NCBI GenBank assembly: GCA_019843655.1
Contig: JACDQD010000003.1
Span: 8,434,925 to 8,498,924 of the forward strand
DNA: 64,000 nt
Reading direction: 5' to 3'
Origin: Lethocerus indicus
Lineage: Eukaryota > Arthropoda > Insecta > Hemiptera > Belostomatidae
The notes under the pieces are model-generated. The model searched no databases. It was not told the origin of the DNA and was given only the letters and a program-made list of their open reading frames with translations. The first letter of the stretch is position 1, and each line of letters opens with the position of its first letter. The position numbers and the translations under genes were made by a program. Of the stretch, positions 41,104-55,615 are shown one piece after another.

Positions 41104-44100
41104 GTCTGTCCACTAGAAAATACTAATCTGGCATTCTTATAGATTCATAAACAGACGAGTCTTCAGCTTCCGGTTTTTAGTAGGTCCACCGAATTCTTTA
41201 GAATCTTCTTGTAACATTTATTGAATTGCATCCTCATTAGTTGTTCATAAGACCGCTAAGATGTTACCGATCGTTACTTAGCGTTTCGCTAATTCGTATT
41301 AGAACCTATACGTCTCGTGGCGCGTCCCTCATTTTTTGTTTCCTATCTGACCTACGCATTCAGGTTTTTACCTCTCCACTATGGGTTCTGTCTCGCAGTT
41401 CACTGAGCAAAACATTAACCGTGTATACGTATCTATTTTTTGTTTATGTCTAGAAAATCAACTCAACTACCGATGTAATCAATAATCAAATTTCGATTTG
41501 TTTCATTCAATATAGATTAGTCTAATAACAGCTGCACTTATCCATATTTATATTGATTCCAAATTTTTTCTCCAGAGTTGTTTATTCTCTGCTGCCTTTC
41601 GCCATTTCTAATAATTTCCTGTTCATTGCTTAAATAATCATGTCAGTTTTTCTTCTTTATATCATCTTTTATTTTTTTTACTTGTTCTATCGTAGAACAC
41701 TGTCACAATATCTCAGGCAATCGTTCGGTTTACGGAAAGTTTTCAGAAACTTCCTTGTGTCCGGTTAGTATCCTCAGCATCTAAGTCAAGAAACCATCGT
41801 GCTGTACCATTTTTAGAACGCATTCCTATTGCGCGTGGGGAAAATACCAGGCCGTGGGCGCGAGTGGAGGAGGTTTCAAAGGCGCGAGACGCCTAGTGCA
41901 ACTTGTTGTAATAGCGTTCTCATCCTCTCAGATCAACACAACGGTCAATTTCTTTTGGCCTATTAGTCTGTCCTTACCGTGGTCGAAATAGGATACTTTA
42001 ATAGCATCGGCTGCCATGTCTACTAAATAAAGAAAGTTTCATCAAATGTTTCATCAATTTATTTTAGAAGTAGTCCATTGTTGTCAATATAGTGAAATGA
42101 TGTAGAAAGTCAAGACACTTGAACATTTGTAACAGGGAACTGATTTTCATGTATAATGGCATCTATTTATCGATGTCGTACGCGCAAGAAAAATGATTAA
42201 AGGAGTATGCAGATCTATCTGATTGATATTTAAAAATGCGGTACACATCCCGGACCGTTCCGTTGCCACGATCGTGACCTTTACGGTATACCTAAAACAA
42301 GGCGAGTCTCGGATGATGCAGTCATTAGACTGAAGCACCTCTTTATTTTTCTGTCAGCTTCGGTTGTTGAACAGTGCTTCGTTGTTTGCGGTGTTCGTAT
42401 TGCTTTACGCAATCGGCTGACACTCATTATTTTTCCTGTTGTCTGTAATGTTCAATTGTGTGTTTCAATTTTTCTTTTATAATGTCGTGTCCAATCTAAT
42501 ATGGCGTGTGTCTAATCTATCTTTTAGGTGCTGTGAACGTTGTTTTTAAAAATTATTTGCAATAGTTGTTTACACGAACACGAATCCAACGTTAATCTGA
42601 TATTGTTTCTCCAGCTTTATTTAAGTTCCATATAGTTGAGAAAATAATAACCACCTTATTTTTATTTCTATTTATTCTCCAACTCATATTTGAAAAACAC
42701 GTGTAGTAGAATTACCGGGTAGTAGGTAAATATAGCTTGTGTAAATCTCAGGAGTTAGGAATATTAATTAAACATGATACATAATAACTGATTCATTGCT
42801 GAAATGTTTACTGTATTCTTCGCACGATGCATTATAACTGGTATTATTGATGTAAAATTTAGTCGTTTTAATCAGGTAATAATGACACTTGTGCTACTAA
42901 CCCAGTTTTGGTTATATTTGCGGCTCTGTAACTGACTCCTGGATACTTTATTTTCGATAGTCCACGTCTGAACACTCTTGAGTATTTGACTGACGCGCGA
43001 CACACCTCTCACGATATTTTAAGCCCTAACTTCTGTCGAAGCCAAAATTTCTTTTTCTCTCGGAGCTATCGGAAAAAAATAACAAAAGTATCGGGAGATA
43101 ATAATATTCAGGCCGCAAACATTTCGTTGACACAACTGGTGTCAGCGTTTATCCCCGACATACTGGATCTGGTGGGCCGGTTATGTACGACTTAGGCGTT
43201 CAGCTTTTTCGGATATGTTATCTGCTGAACCTTGTGCAGAATTTATGTATTTACCGAAGCACGAATCGCCGGTCAAATTTTATTTGCGCTTCGACATTCC
43301 CATACTCGGATGAGAGTTCGAATTGCGAAACAAAACCACAGCAAAATGGAAACAAGTTAGAATTAAGTGCTTCGATAAGCGTTTAAATAAAGTTTAATCG
43401 CATGCATGAATTAAATTCGTGAAAATGAAATAATTGGAGGAAGAAAAATTAGTAATTTATATGAACACTAATAATAGAACGGCGAAACATATTTCCTTCC
43501 AAAATGTAAATACGCTTGGGTATTTTTAATGATATTCATAGTGACAGTTCGACCCTAGACCGGTTTCAGTTTCTCCGCTTGTCCTAACATTATGCTCATT
43601 GATCAGAGTCTATCCGGAGTCAATTATTAAAGTAAATAATAGCCAATGAGGAATTATCTGAAACAATCTTCAATTGCAACATTTTTTGAGATCATAGTAA
43701 CGTCTAAAAATATCCTGTTCAAAAACTCGCATTCCTAGGTCGGTGTTTTTTCGGTCGTATTGTTGAGGATGCTAGAACTTAATTCTGAGTTTATTTCTTG
43801 TTAAAGTACACAAGTTACGTGTTCTTATTTTTGGAATTTGGGTTTGGAAGTAAAGTTTATATAGTGGATTGAGCAGTCGCTCAAGAACCGCAGCGTATAT
43901 CATTCCTGATGCCTACGATAGGAAGTTAAAATTGGGGGCTAGAGCGTTATTCGTATGCAGGTATTTATAGCCCAACTAGCATCCATTATTCAAATGCGAG
44001 AGGAAACAACTCAGTAATTATTTTCTTGCGCAAGAAATAAATTACGGGAACCTAATTTGACGACGTTTTGAATTTATTAACTTATTGCTTATAACATGTC

Positions 44101-44939
44101 TGGAACTAATTTTAATAAGAAATTTTCACATAGAACCATCGAAATCTGTGTCAACTCAATCATCGCCGATATTTGGGTTGCCGATAATTGTTTAGGTTTA
44201 CATTATACAAATTCTCATGCGCTTGATATGTCCGAATGTCTTACTGCATAATCCCAGATTAAATTAATTTAATTCATTGGTCTCCATATAACAGTAAACA
44301 TTATTTCTGCTTTCATTGAGGGTGCAGGCATTTTTTTAGGCAAACGGTACTTTTATAAACGCTGCTTGTGTTCACTCTACCGTAGTATACCAACGTCTTT
44401 AGTACTACGGACTTAAATAAAACTAAGAAATTTGATTCAAGAAAGACTGGCACGGCGCATAAGGGGGTCAAGGGATGTCTAAATAACATATTACGGATAT
44501 TTGTTATATTCTTGCTCTTAAAATAAACTTGTGTGATATACGCACGGTCTGTAAATATATTTAGTGAATGAATAACCAAATAACAGTTGTCCGAACGAGT
44601 CGAATGACACAAAATGTCGTAAAAACGGTATTTTTTTAGTAATATATGTAGGCAGTATATTTTTAAATATTTGAAAAATTTGTACAACGTTACATTATAG
44701 TGGTGGAGTCAAACGGTTAAATCCTCAAGGTTTAAATTACTTTCATTGATACTTGTTTTTTCTCCCTGCGTCATACAGGGATATTAGCTAATTGGGCGAT
44801 TCTTGTAGGTTCCAAATTGAACGTTTGTAACGAAAGCATTAATAAATCAAACAGCTCAGTCTTTTTTTAAAGTTCAAACTCCGGGCTGTATAAGTGTGAC
44901 AAGGACCTTTTTAGAAAGAATACAAAATCCAAATTTCTT

Positions 44940-45240
44940 TGGGCTCCGCCGGCGGCGTTTGGGCAGGGCGTCCCAGTTCTTTTGTAAAACCTAAAGGCGT
45001 CCCCCACGGGTTGAGCGGCGGCCATTTACATGGCAATCTGTACCTCTCGCAGACGCCATTATACGGGAGCGCCCCTTTGTTGTCGTATCCACAATGACTG
45101 CCCCCCCGAGAGCCTATTCAATATACCCCACCGCTCTATATACCTTGCTCTGTCCGTGTGCCCGTATTGGTGACCAATTGAAGGAGGCAATCTATTTTAG
45201 TCCCTTAGCCCTGCGCCTCGCTTTGTGAGGGGGGCGCTAT
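44940..45240. promoter_or_regulatory. Intron 1 island with clustered GCCAT motifs
   Basis: A GC-rich block in intron 1. GCCAT (45021), ATGGC (45030) and GCCAT (45055) fall within 39 bp, the core of Pho/YY1 sites. Sox-like CTTTGTT and ACAATG lie at 45075..45095, a run of seven C at 45100, and a TATATA at 45138. The Pho clustering suggests a Polycomb or tethering element; unproven. Confidence 0.3.
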
Positions 45241-48200
45241 CTTATTTACGATCTTGCGGAATTAATTTGTCCCAGCTTTTTGACTCGGACGGAACACAAA
45301 GAGGGGTACAATAAGTCAACTCTTTTGTTACAATCTCGTTTCTTCCACGGACGGCATATTATCCGGTCATTGCTGATGATAGAATGACTAAATACCGGTC
45401 TATAGGAAACTATTATAGGAAACAAAGGCAAAGAATAGTGATTTTTGGGTGAGATTTTATTACTTGTGTTATACATGTTGCTTAAAAACAGCGATGATTT
45501 AAAAACCATGAAAGGTCGCTCAACCCTATTTTAAATAATTTTGAGACGAAACTATGTCCGACATGGACATACCAATTCCCAGAGAAAATTTAATTCTGAA
45601 GTCTGAGCTCGAAGAACGGAAAATACTCTAAGAATAGACCGGTGGAGTGAAAGCATGCAATCTTAACTGATAAATATCTATTTTTAAGAGGTTACCAACA
45701 AATTTAATTTTCATGTTTGGCTCGTGCCTCAGGGACCGAGTCGCAGTTGGCTTTAGTTTTTTCAAAGTTATTTTAATGGCGATGAAAATTAATAAAAGTG
45801 GAGTACATTATTTTAAGTAAAATGCAGTAATTTCAAAGGAAACGCGCGCGTGTAAATAATAATAACGCTGCGTCATTTTCAATGCCCGTTTTAATCGGTT
45901 GAACTGAAGATAAACCGTAAGAATAATATGTTGATTACGGTAATTTATTTCTTTTTTCTTTCTACATATCGAGTTAATGATAACATCCGGAACGTGGTGT
46001 CATGGTTAATTATGTTTACCCACGTATGTTATATCTCAGTCAGATACCTCCACTACTTTTTCAAAACTTCTGATTTGTTTCTTTGTGAAAATAAATTGGC
46101 GAACCTCGAAAAAATGAGATCTCAGAGAACAGCTGGTGCAGAAACAGTCGTTAAATTCTCGGCCGGGCCGAAGAAATGAGAAGTCGAATTACATTAAGTG
46201 GAAAGTGAGTAATAAACTGAAGGATTATAGATCACGTGGGTTTACACGAACGTGGACTGCTCTATTTTTTTCTTTAGATATTCATACTTTGAAGCTTTCA
46301 CTCGACCTAGAAACTCCAAATATTTGGGATGTCGAACAATACACACATCACATTACATTCCCTCCTTCTAGTCATATGAAATTACTAATTTATGATCGTA
46401 AATTAGTAAAGTGTCTTAGTTTTCAGACCCAAGATGGCTCAGTGGCACTTAATTTTACGTTATTTGTGCACCACAGTCATGTTCTCAGTACCCTAACAGC
46501 TTATGGAAATATAATTAACTCCTGGGAGTTTATATTGCGATGGTGACAAAATATAATGCTTCATTTACTCCTTTGCTCTATAATTTAAACTTTAGTTTAG
46601 ACGTTAAACAGTAGTCAAAACGGTAAAGAGTGAGGTATTTGTCTGGGGGTAATAAATGCCCAGTAATGTTAAATATATTCGTTGTCGTTTTATGCGGTTC
46701 TACACCGTTTTGCACTATAATAGTTTGATTTATGATCTCCCTCATGGGTTGAATTGCACTTGACTATCAGAGCGTGCTCTATCCCCGCCATTTATCCCTT
46801 AATCCTTAGTAATGGGTCCTACTACAATTACCGCTAGTACTGCGGCGGCAACTTACTACAACTGCTTCCAGTGAAGAATAGGGTCGTCGACGATAGTTTT
46901 ATTTCGGTAGTTGGCCGTCCCGACGTCTAGTCGGATTTAAACTCAAGCCATAAATTCGACTGAAACGCGAGACCGGCCGCCCGAGTTGCATAAACATGAA
47001 AAATTATGCAGTAACATTGTGACAAGGAGAAGTACATATGGAAATAAACATCCCGCGTTTGAGGAAATCCGAAACTTCTGCTTTTGGGGTCTTAACATCT
47101 GTTTGCCCCGGGTTTGGAGTGTTTATGCTGTTGTTGGCCTCAGACGTTATCGATGACAGGTCCTCAGCCGTAGTTTGTGTGGTTTCTCGTGAAATACAAC
47201 TCGGCGTTAGATGTTCTGCGAGTTTGTTTGCGATTTTGTCCATTTGATATCAAAATTGAGGCAGGTAATAAAACAGGTGTCCTTATATATTTTTCAATTA
47301 TGTATTTTTACAGAATTATCAATCGTGTTTTTTATTATGTAATTTTTTCGTTCTTTATATTTATTCAGGCAGCAAGTTGGTGTGAGCTGTTATTCGGCGT
47401 TTGAATATCGTCGGAAATCTCTTAGTTTAATTATTACATATTTTGATGTTATATTGGATCGGTGCAAAATGGTAATGTCCTTTACTTTGAGAACACGATT
47501 GGAGGTCTGAGATTTTCACTGTTCTACATATTGAGTGTAATGAGTGAGTGAAAAGGCGGGATCGGGATACCGCTGAGAGTACTCGGTGGGGTTAAAGCCG
47601 CAAACCAAGGCCGGTGTGACCGCGGCGGCCCCCGCCAAATTGCCCCTTCTTCGCCGCCAACCTCGCCTCATCCCTCGGTGGATCGTCCGGTGACCGACCT
47701 CCAAATCGGTATAATGGGATCGCAAATGAAAACGATAAGCATTTTGAACTCAGCGACATTTTACTTCTGTGTTGGTTAAAATCCGATTAATAGCTGTTGT
47801 CTTGATTACAAGAATGGTGTAATTAGACATCGATTATTTGATGTCACTCACCCATAAGTTCTGTTCCAGAAATGCTGGAACGTTTTTACTATTAAATTAT
47901 TAAAATTCGCCCTATCGCTCTCTTGTTGTACTACACTGGCTTAGTATTATATACCGGCTGTATCATTTGCCCCTGCGGAACAGGAATGTGCCTTTGCATT
48001 AGATTAGGATAGTGTCACATAAAAATAGCACACACCTGTCGCTATAACAAACCATCTTGTTGTGGGCTACCTACTACCTTTAAATTCGAAACCGAAATCT
48101 ACACGTTTCGTTTAGAATATGTTACCTTAATATATAACCGGTTCGAGTTCCCCATTATCAATTCCCAGTTTGTTTTAAGATACTACCCACGTTTTCGTTT

Positions 48201-49989
48201 TCCAGACACACTTCCAGGTTTTGTTAAGAATCGTTTGAGTCTCAAAATTATTCGAAAACTATTGCGACACATTCAGTTTATGTCCGGACAAAAGCAGCCA
48301 AAAAAGGTGAGACACGAAATATCTTTTACGATTTTGTCAAAATCCCGCGTGAAATATGGAGCGTTCTGTACTGGACACGATTATACTGGGCGTATATGTT
48401 CTTAGTTATGGTTGAATATATTACACAAACGTTGTTCCGCTGTTTATTGTATTAAAATTTATCACATTTTATTCTTTGGCCTGTCTCCGCCCTTACAATG
48501 CGGTTAAATTAGTTTTAATCCGTTTTTAGGCCACTGACGCTATGTAATTCACTTATTCGAACCGTCAAAATATGACAGGGACATGGGTTCATTCCGCATG
48601 CTTTAAAATTTAAACTTTGAAAATATTGTTTGCCGGAAAAACTTAATATTTTTTATTTTCCCATTCCCAATTTAAGTTTCCAATTTAAAACACTGCATTA
48701 AACTAACGAGCATTTACTTTTACAACAAATCACAAAACCTTGTTTAAGTATCGCCCTGTCAAAACGTACCGGTTTGCGGTTTCTTTTACCAGATGTCTCG
48801 ACGACCTTATTACGGATCGGAAATCTGTTTAGCCTATGTCGGTTGCGTTAAATCTGTCGATTACGGTGATCCGAGGGAGATAAGGCGGTAGAGTGAAGAT
48901 GCGAGATAGCGGATTCCCCCGTTAGCGCGGCACCCTTTACCGACTTCCTTGTGAAGGTCGGACCGTTCCGCTCACACGGGAGCTAATAAATCCAATTAAC
49001 TTTTACCGAGTCCCTGGCGCAAAGTAACAGTTAACAACGGACTAGAGGTACTCATTGCATGTAACGCTTATTTTAAATACTCATAAAAGTTTATTAAGCT
49101 TCGTATTCTGAATAATTTATGCAGTGGATTCTGTGAATTCGCAATATCAAGCAAACGAATCTATCATATCTTCCTTTCCATATCCCTGAACATTTCTATA
49201 TAACTAATACGTAAATCGATTACGGCTTTTCACAGAAATGATAAATATCGGATGGGGCTCAATTTTCTGTGCCTCATTGGTCAATTTTCTTCCTCTCGAT
49301 GCCCAATGACCCGAAACTAGAAAGGTATCTTCATTAGATATCAGTAAAGATTTTTAAGAATAAACATAATTAATTATGTAGGGCTTCGAAAACTATCTTC
49401 TACTTCTTCTAAAGAATCTAAAAAATTCTGTAATTTGTTTTATCGTTTCATATGGACTGATCTGATTATTAATATACGTATTACAAACTAACTAGAATGT
49501 TTCATCTTTCATACGACTTTGGTCGCCCCGAGCCACATCCAGGATGTGGTGATCCCTGCGAACGAAGGTTTTGTGTGATAAACTTTTCATTATATTATTT
49601 ATAAATATATTGAGAAGTGGTTCTGCAATAGACATGTAGGCATTTAATACAAGAGAGTAAGTGTATTGGGTGTGTAAAACAAGATCAGTTATTCATATAC
49701 TTAATATACTCTTTTTTTCAAATTTATTGAAATGTACTTCAAAGGGCTTCGATCAAGGGGGCAATCTGGAATAGTCAGGTTTTAACAAACAAGTTATAAT
49801 TGCTGCTGTATCTTTACACAAGTTGTTTTCCACAACAGTTTGAACTTTTTTTCTCGCCCTAGGGCAACTTATCATCCGTTTTATACATATCCGCGATTTC
49901 TCCCATTTTATTGCCTTCCGCGAATGATAATAAATACGTCGTACTGTATAAACCCTGTATGTTTACGGGTACAACGAACGATCCGGGGA

Positions 49990-50290
49990 TCGTACCCCAC
50001 GATTCTGACATATACGTGCATAAATATCCGAGGCGGGTGGCCGGTTTCTCTGTGGCATTTCCATTTCCATAGGGGCCCTGTCCGGTGTCCTCCGTTGGGT
50101 CTCTCTCAAGGTCCTCGGTTGGTGGGTCTCTGGGGTCTCTTGCTAACGTAATTAGCCGCGGGATTTATGGCGGCTTTCGTTATGTGACGGGCGGGCGCAA
50201 CATCCACCTCCCGTTGGCCACCGGCTCCCTGTCTCACCCCGCATTTAGATTCGCTCCATTACCTTTCGACTTTGTTCGGCGGTAATTATA
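49990..50290. promoter_or_regulatory. Intron 1 GC-rich island with GGTCTCT repeats
   Basis: Three GGTCTCT units lie between 50097 and 50140, two preceded by a CCT-C/G-GTTGG unit, so a short imperfect tandem duplication is likely. Downstream is GGGATTTATGGCGGC (near 50160), combining TTTAT and Pho-type GCCGCCAT on the minus strand. The 103-codon frame across it is not recognised. Confidence 0.3.
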
Positions 50291-53219
50291 ATAGAATGAA
50301 CGGCATATCAATGTCTGCATATTTCCCTGCATACGTTTATAAGTCATGAAACCAGGACCATCAATAAAACCATCGCAGATTGGTCAGTTATGAATAATTG
50401 ACGCATATTAAAAATGTCCCAAACAACCATTGCTGTGCAGGTTCTATACTTTTTTTTATTATATTTTAATACGAATTTGCGTAGGTTCAAACAAGAAATC
50501 AGTAATTATTCAATTTCATATTGAGTTAATTATTTATAATAATCACTCAATATAATGAGTTCAGTTACCAGATATACAAAGTTAGCTCATATGACATTTG
50601 ATTTTATAAAACAGCATCGGTATTAATAATTGATATTAAATTGTAGCGTTTCTTAATATTTGTATACGTTTTATATAATACCGTATATTGGACTTGTGTG
50701 GCTCTCAAATTTAAACTCATTCTGCATTTGAACTGGTTTCACCGGCGAGGCGCGGCTTGAGCTACGGTGATCCCGCAGGTGAAAACTCATAATTATAGTG
50801 AAGTTGAACCACATTTCGAAGTCCTGTGTGGGAAGTGAAAGCGGGAACCATATGTTATATCGATTTAACACTCTCGCGGTTCGTATAATATTTTCGGACT
50901 TAGGTTATGGGATTCGATCGGTACCAAATCTACGATGCCCTATGATTTTATTTTTCAATCTTTTCAATACTTATATTTATATCATATATAATCTAACTAT
51001 TATACGTTTAATTAAACGTTGGGCTATTTCAAAATTCTGGATTCCACTTTTTGCCTTTATAACGTTAAATGTACATTCAAGCTACTGCACTTGATTTGGT
51101 CTGTACAAAAATGGTTCTAGAAATGTTGATTTCCAATAATAGAATTTGATGATTAGTTTTAATATTTTTAAATAAACAGAAAAATATATCACGTTAGGCT
51201 GCAACGGTTCACAACAAAATTTCACATGTTTAGAATGCAAGCCCGTTTTAGAACAAGACAGGAGATTGAGGCACTGGCATGAGCTAAATATCTTTGCATT
51301 CCGCATTTGTTTATGACACTGCCTTTCGATCAAACGATTTCTTGGTTCACCCTGGTTATTTGCCTACTCCTTTTATCCGAACTCCTTTCGGGCTTCCTAT
51401 ATTTCTCGTTGGGCTTGAAATAGCCTGATTCAATTAGGAGCTTCAACAATTAAAATATTTTGCAGTAAAATCCTTGACTCTTGAGGAAAACTAGGGTCGC
51501 GATTCTCGTTCGTACGCCGGGTACCGAGATGTTATCAGTCCGAATGTTAATAGAGAGGGGTTTAATACGGGCAATTTGTCCGCAACCCCGCTAACCACGT
51601 TGCTAATTCCCGTTCCTTTACGATCCATTATTGTAACAAGTTAGCGCTCTTTCTGATAATGTTGACCGTAACATATGTGAATCGGGACAATTGATGACTT
51701 ATGTAAATCGGACGTGAAATATACCAGGCTGAAATATATTGTCAAACATGCTCAGTTTTTGACTCGTAAATTAAATAATATAGTAGTTCACCTATAGGAG
51801 TAAGCAGTTTTACCAGTTAAAGGTAGGATACAGGAGTACCTGTGGGTCGAGGTCCGAACGCTGACTATTCTATGCTATTAAACTAATGAACTTGATATGC
51901 TTTTGGACATTGTGGAGAAACTGTAGACGAGCATCATTCGTGACTGGTGCTAGTGAATTTAGGAAAGATGGGTCTTCTAGTTCGTTAATCTGTCCTCCGT
52001 ACGTAATGTGTTTTGTGTTTATAACGCGGCATATAAATAGTCATTGATGTTCAGTTCTTTTCTATTATTCATTCCCTTTCCTCCTTTCAATGTTGCCTTA
52101 TAGTCGCTGGTCATTTGTCCTCGATATCATTTTCGTGCCTAGAGCCTATGGGTGTAGTAGTTGTACTATGTACAACTCGGTATTGTTTCGCGGCCGAGTT
52201 ATAAAAATTCCGTTTCACGACCGGGACAAGAATGAAAACAATACTTTGTCGGAGGATCTTGTGGGTGGTAATGTTCGAATCGCGTGATCGAGGCTACTTT
52301 GTTAAATGTGTGCACTCCGCTGAGTGATGCCACCCGCCGGTTAGATCAGTTCAGCCTTCCTTTCCATATCAGTGATCGTCCACGGACGTTCGCATTAAAC
52401 GCAATTATTAACACCTTGACTTCTGTGTATTTTCTGTCCTACTTCTATTGTGAGAAACAATATACAGTAAGTATTTTTTAATTAAAAAACGATTCCGGCA
52501 TAAATATTTTTCGTCTATATTAACGTATAAAAGATTGTTTATTCTCGGTTGTGTTCCAAGTAAATCGGCGCTTCGCAGATATATTTGTTATCGCAGATAT
52601 AATATATATTTCCTGCTGTTTTATTCGTACGGTATTACCTACTGTTCGGTCTGTTCCCAATTTGAATCTGGCCCAGCTTGAATGGCGGAGGAAAACAACC
52701 TTCGAAAAAACAGAGTACTAGACAAAGTATTATCTACTCGTAGCTATGCCTGTAGGGGGCCTGTATAAATCAGAAGGAGGTCTGTACAGTGTCATGGCGG
52801 CAGCACAAGCTGTAGTACACGGCCAACACAGCCTCTCCCCCCGCCCTAGAGAACGCTAGGAATTATTCAATCGGCGTATCGATTTTCAGTGAACACCGTG
52901 CAATTTTCACCCACCTGTATGCGCAATGGTTGTCGTCCTTTTCTGTTGTTATCCGATCCTCCCTCTTTATAAATGCGTCTACACAAAGAATGTCAGTTAA
53001 CTGGGTCCCTGCAGATATTTTATGAAATATATTTTGTATGATTATCAAAATGATTATAAATGACTGGCTAAATTTATACGCTCGTCACATCAGGACACGA
53101 AACTGTACACTGAAATCAGCTTTGTGTGTGTAAGGTTTGTAACTGATCGTTATATGCATTTTCATTGATATTCTCTCTCTCTTTCTCGCACATTGTATTC
53201 TCGATAGTCAAATAAGTCT

Positions 53220-53570
53220 CTATCCGAAGAGCGTATATTCCCCCTCACTCACGAATTGTCGCTGGATAAACCCATTTCCATCGGCGCAATAAACCTCTTC
53301 GGAATGGGGAGCTTAATTGGAAACTATGTACGAACGACGGCGGCAATAGGACGTATTTTCGCGCGGTATCGCGATTGAGCCCGAGTGACATTCGACATTC
53401 CCCCCATTGCCGGTAGTGTACAGCGCGCCGTCCCTGGACAGGAAATATTGGACTGTATATCTAAATTAAAGCCAATAAATATCGCGGCGTTATTTGCCAA
53501 ACGATAAATAAAGTGTTTCGCCGAATAATATTACACCGCGGATTTATTAACCCCGGAAATATTTATTACT
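53220..53570. promoter_or_regulatory. Intron 1 candidate enhancer with repeated TTTAT-type sites
   Basis: The most enhancer-like part of intron 1. Posterior-Hox/Caudal-type sites recur: GCAATAAA (53286), CCAATAAAT (53472), TTATTTGCC (53490), GATAAATAAA (53503), GATTTATTAA (53541) and ATTTATTA (53561). Between them is CpG-rich DNA (53330..53375, 53405..53435). The alternation of CpG blocks and homeodomain cores stands out from the AT-rich flanks. Confidence 0.35.
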
Positions 53571-55615
53571 GGCAAATGATAAACAACTTTGAGAAAAAAA
53601 ATATATATCAATAAAATAACCTAGATGTAAAACCGAGAAACGCTTTGACTTCGGACCAGTAAAGAATCGGTTTTTTTTGTCCTTTGCCCGTAACCGACAT
53701 GGACACTCACGGTAACCCCCAACTGCGATTAAGTTTATGAGGGTCTGCCCCACCATATTAGAAGGCTGAGTCACTTGATTTAAACGGCCGACTAGAAAGC
53801 CGCGTTAATGTCCTAGAGGGGGATGTTCGACATGGGCCGAGGGCAGTGAGGCCTTTCAAAATGTCGGACGACAACGTTCCTATATGATTTAGCGACCTAT
53901 TTTGTTTACAGAACCGTCGTTTTGAACTCCCTCATCTCTCCCAAAATGTCTGAGTACAATTTTTCACGCAAAGTTATCGGAAGTGAACTTGTATCTATTG
54001 CGTGCTTGACCATTGACGTAATAAAACTCAAGGGACAGACTGAAATGTCGTATGTGCATTAGTGTTACTGTGGTTTTCCGTATCATGATATTGATTTATT
54101 TGTTTTGATGTCTGTGCTCCATCATACTAATCGTACTTGTTGTGTTGTAAATATAAATTCTCGTGTGCTCAATACATTGGTTGTTTGTAATTTTTTTATT
54201 TGGATGTTGTGTGTTGACAATAAAACGCGTCTATGCCATAGTAATAACTAGTTGTGATCGCTAAAGTTCAGATTACTAAATGAAGGATACCCTTTTTTTT
54301 ACCGCGTCTTTGTTTATTCTTCATTTCGCGACTTGAATTATTTATACTAACAATTACATAAGTCAATTGTTAACGTAAATTCATTCGTACTTCCGTAAGT
54401 TATAATTGTGTGACAGAACACCCAAGTTATTTGTACATTTTAACCTTATTCAATTTCGTAGCAAGTATGATTAGTAATACGCGGATAGAAACCACTCGCA
54501 TATTTATTCTTAGTCCAGACCGGTTTCGATTATTCCCCAATATGAGCAACCAATTTGCGGCTAGAGCTTCTACTTAGTGAAAGTTATACTTACTTTTGCA
54601 GGTAGTATACCTAGGGGCGATTCATGTCGTGGTGCTTAGCTAATTATGTGAATGAAAACAGTACGACATTATAACCTATTAAAAATATGCAACTGTTTGT
54701 ACGATTTCTGCGTCAACTAGTCTATTTAGGCCTGAGATAAACTGGATTTAGCTTCTCCCCTTCCTCAGTAACTTGCTTTTATAATATAGTGCGATACTTA
54801 TTCATGTCGGCTCCGGATGCAGCTATATATTTATAGATATACGCATGCTATATAAATATATGTTTCCAATGGCTCCTTCTTCTCGTGTTAGACTGTCCCC
54901 TTTGGGGCGTCCTCTTCAAATTAGATTCGAACAGGAGTTCCTAGAAAAATGAATTCAACCCTATTCATCAGACACACCTTTTCGATACAGAAAAGAGATA
55001 CAACAATAGTCGGAGTGGGTGACCCTAATTGAAGGCATTGTTGAACCAGGCTTGAGCATTACATTACAGGGACCAAGCGATAGCGCTCGTGTGTGTAGTG
55101 GCCCACGCAACTTTACCCTATTCCGTCCATCACTTATCTCCCGTCTGCCTCTCAAAGTTTAACCCGACCCATCCAGCTGTCTGGGATTTGGAGCCAAACA
55201 GGACGGCGATAGTATATTTCGTAGGATTTCCCCTGTTTCGTTCTGAAATTTTTTTTCTGTAAGACTCTATAAATACAGAAGGCAACTTATTTTGTTTCCA
55301 GCGAAATGAGTTAGATTACGAGTCAAACTCTCGTTAAAAACTTAGACCATATTTATTAGGAACTCAGCTTCAGAATAATGCGCACTTATTTGTCGAAGAC
55401 ATTTCACAACTTATGACGTGTTTTAGTTTTATTTTAAGCTTGGCGCAGCATGTTATAAAGTTTTATGCTTATCATTCTTGCGATATTCTGTGTTCGCTTA
55501 TCGCCTTATGGTAAGAGTTGAATCTTGGTTCTCTCCTTGAGAGTGTAGCCAATCCTGTATTATTTTTTAAATATCCACTTGCCTGAAACTAATAGAGATC
55601 TCTCGTTTTGTACAG

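Larger units (their letters stand above)
41104..55615 (+). other. for: foraging intron 1 (14.5 kb)
   Basis: The intron runs from the GTCTGT donor to the TTGTACAG acceptor. I see no further coding exon in it. The longest open frames (136 codons at 46136..46546, 124 codons on the minus strand at 44313..44687) have AT-driven composition and match nothing I know. Most of the intron is AT-rich. GC-richer islands lie at about 44.94-45.24, 46.84-47.0, 47.54-47.72, 48.78-49.0, 49.99-50.29, 51.49-51.66, 53.22-53.57 and 54.9-55.18 kb. These look like intronic enhancer or conserved noncoding elements, and the best are listed separately. Confidence 0.8.

Noticed and set aside
44313..44687. 124-codon minus-strand open frame
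   Set aside because: Composition is dominated by AT-driven residues (Phe, Ile, Leu, Lys, Tyr), with no domain and no promoter-like or splice context.
46136..46546. Longest open frame in the window, 136 codons, + strand
   Set aside because: It begins at a non-ATG codon and has no recognisable domain. With roughly 7% stop codons per frame in such AT-rich DNA, about one frame of this length is expected by chance in 64 kb.
48130..48160. GGTTCGAGTTCCCC resembling a B-box
   Set aside because: The B-box consensus is broken at the 3' side and no A-box or cloverleaf can be drawn.
52284..52481. 65-codon frame followed by an ACA|GTAAGT donor at 52469
   Set aside because: The donor is good, but there is no convincing acceptor upstream, the peptide is unrecognised, and nothing known in PKG would be encoded here.
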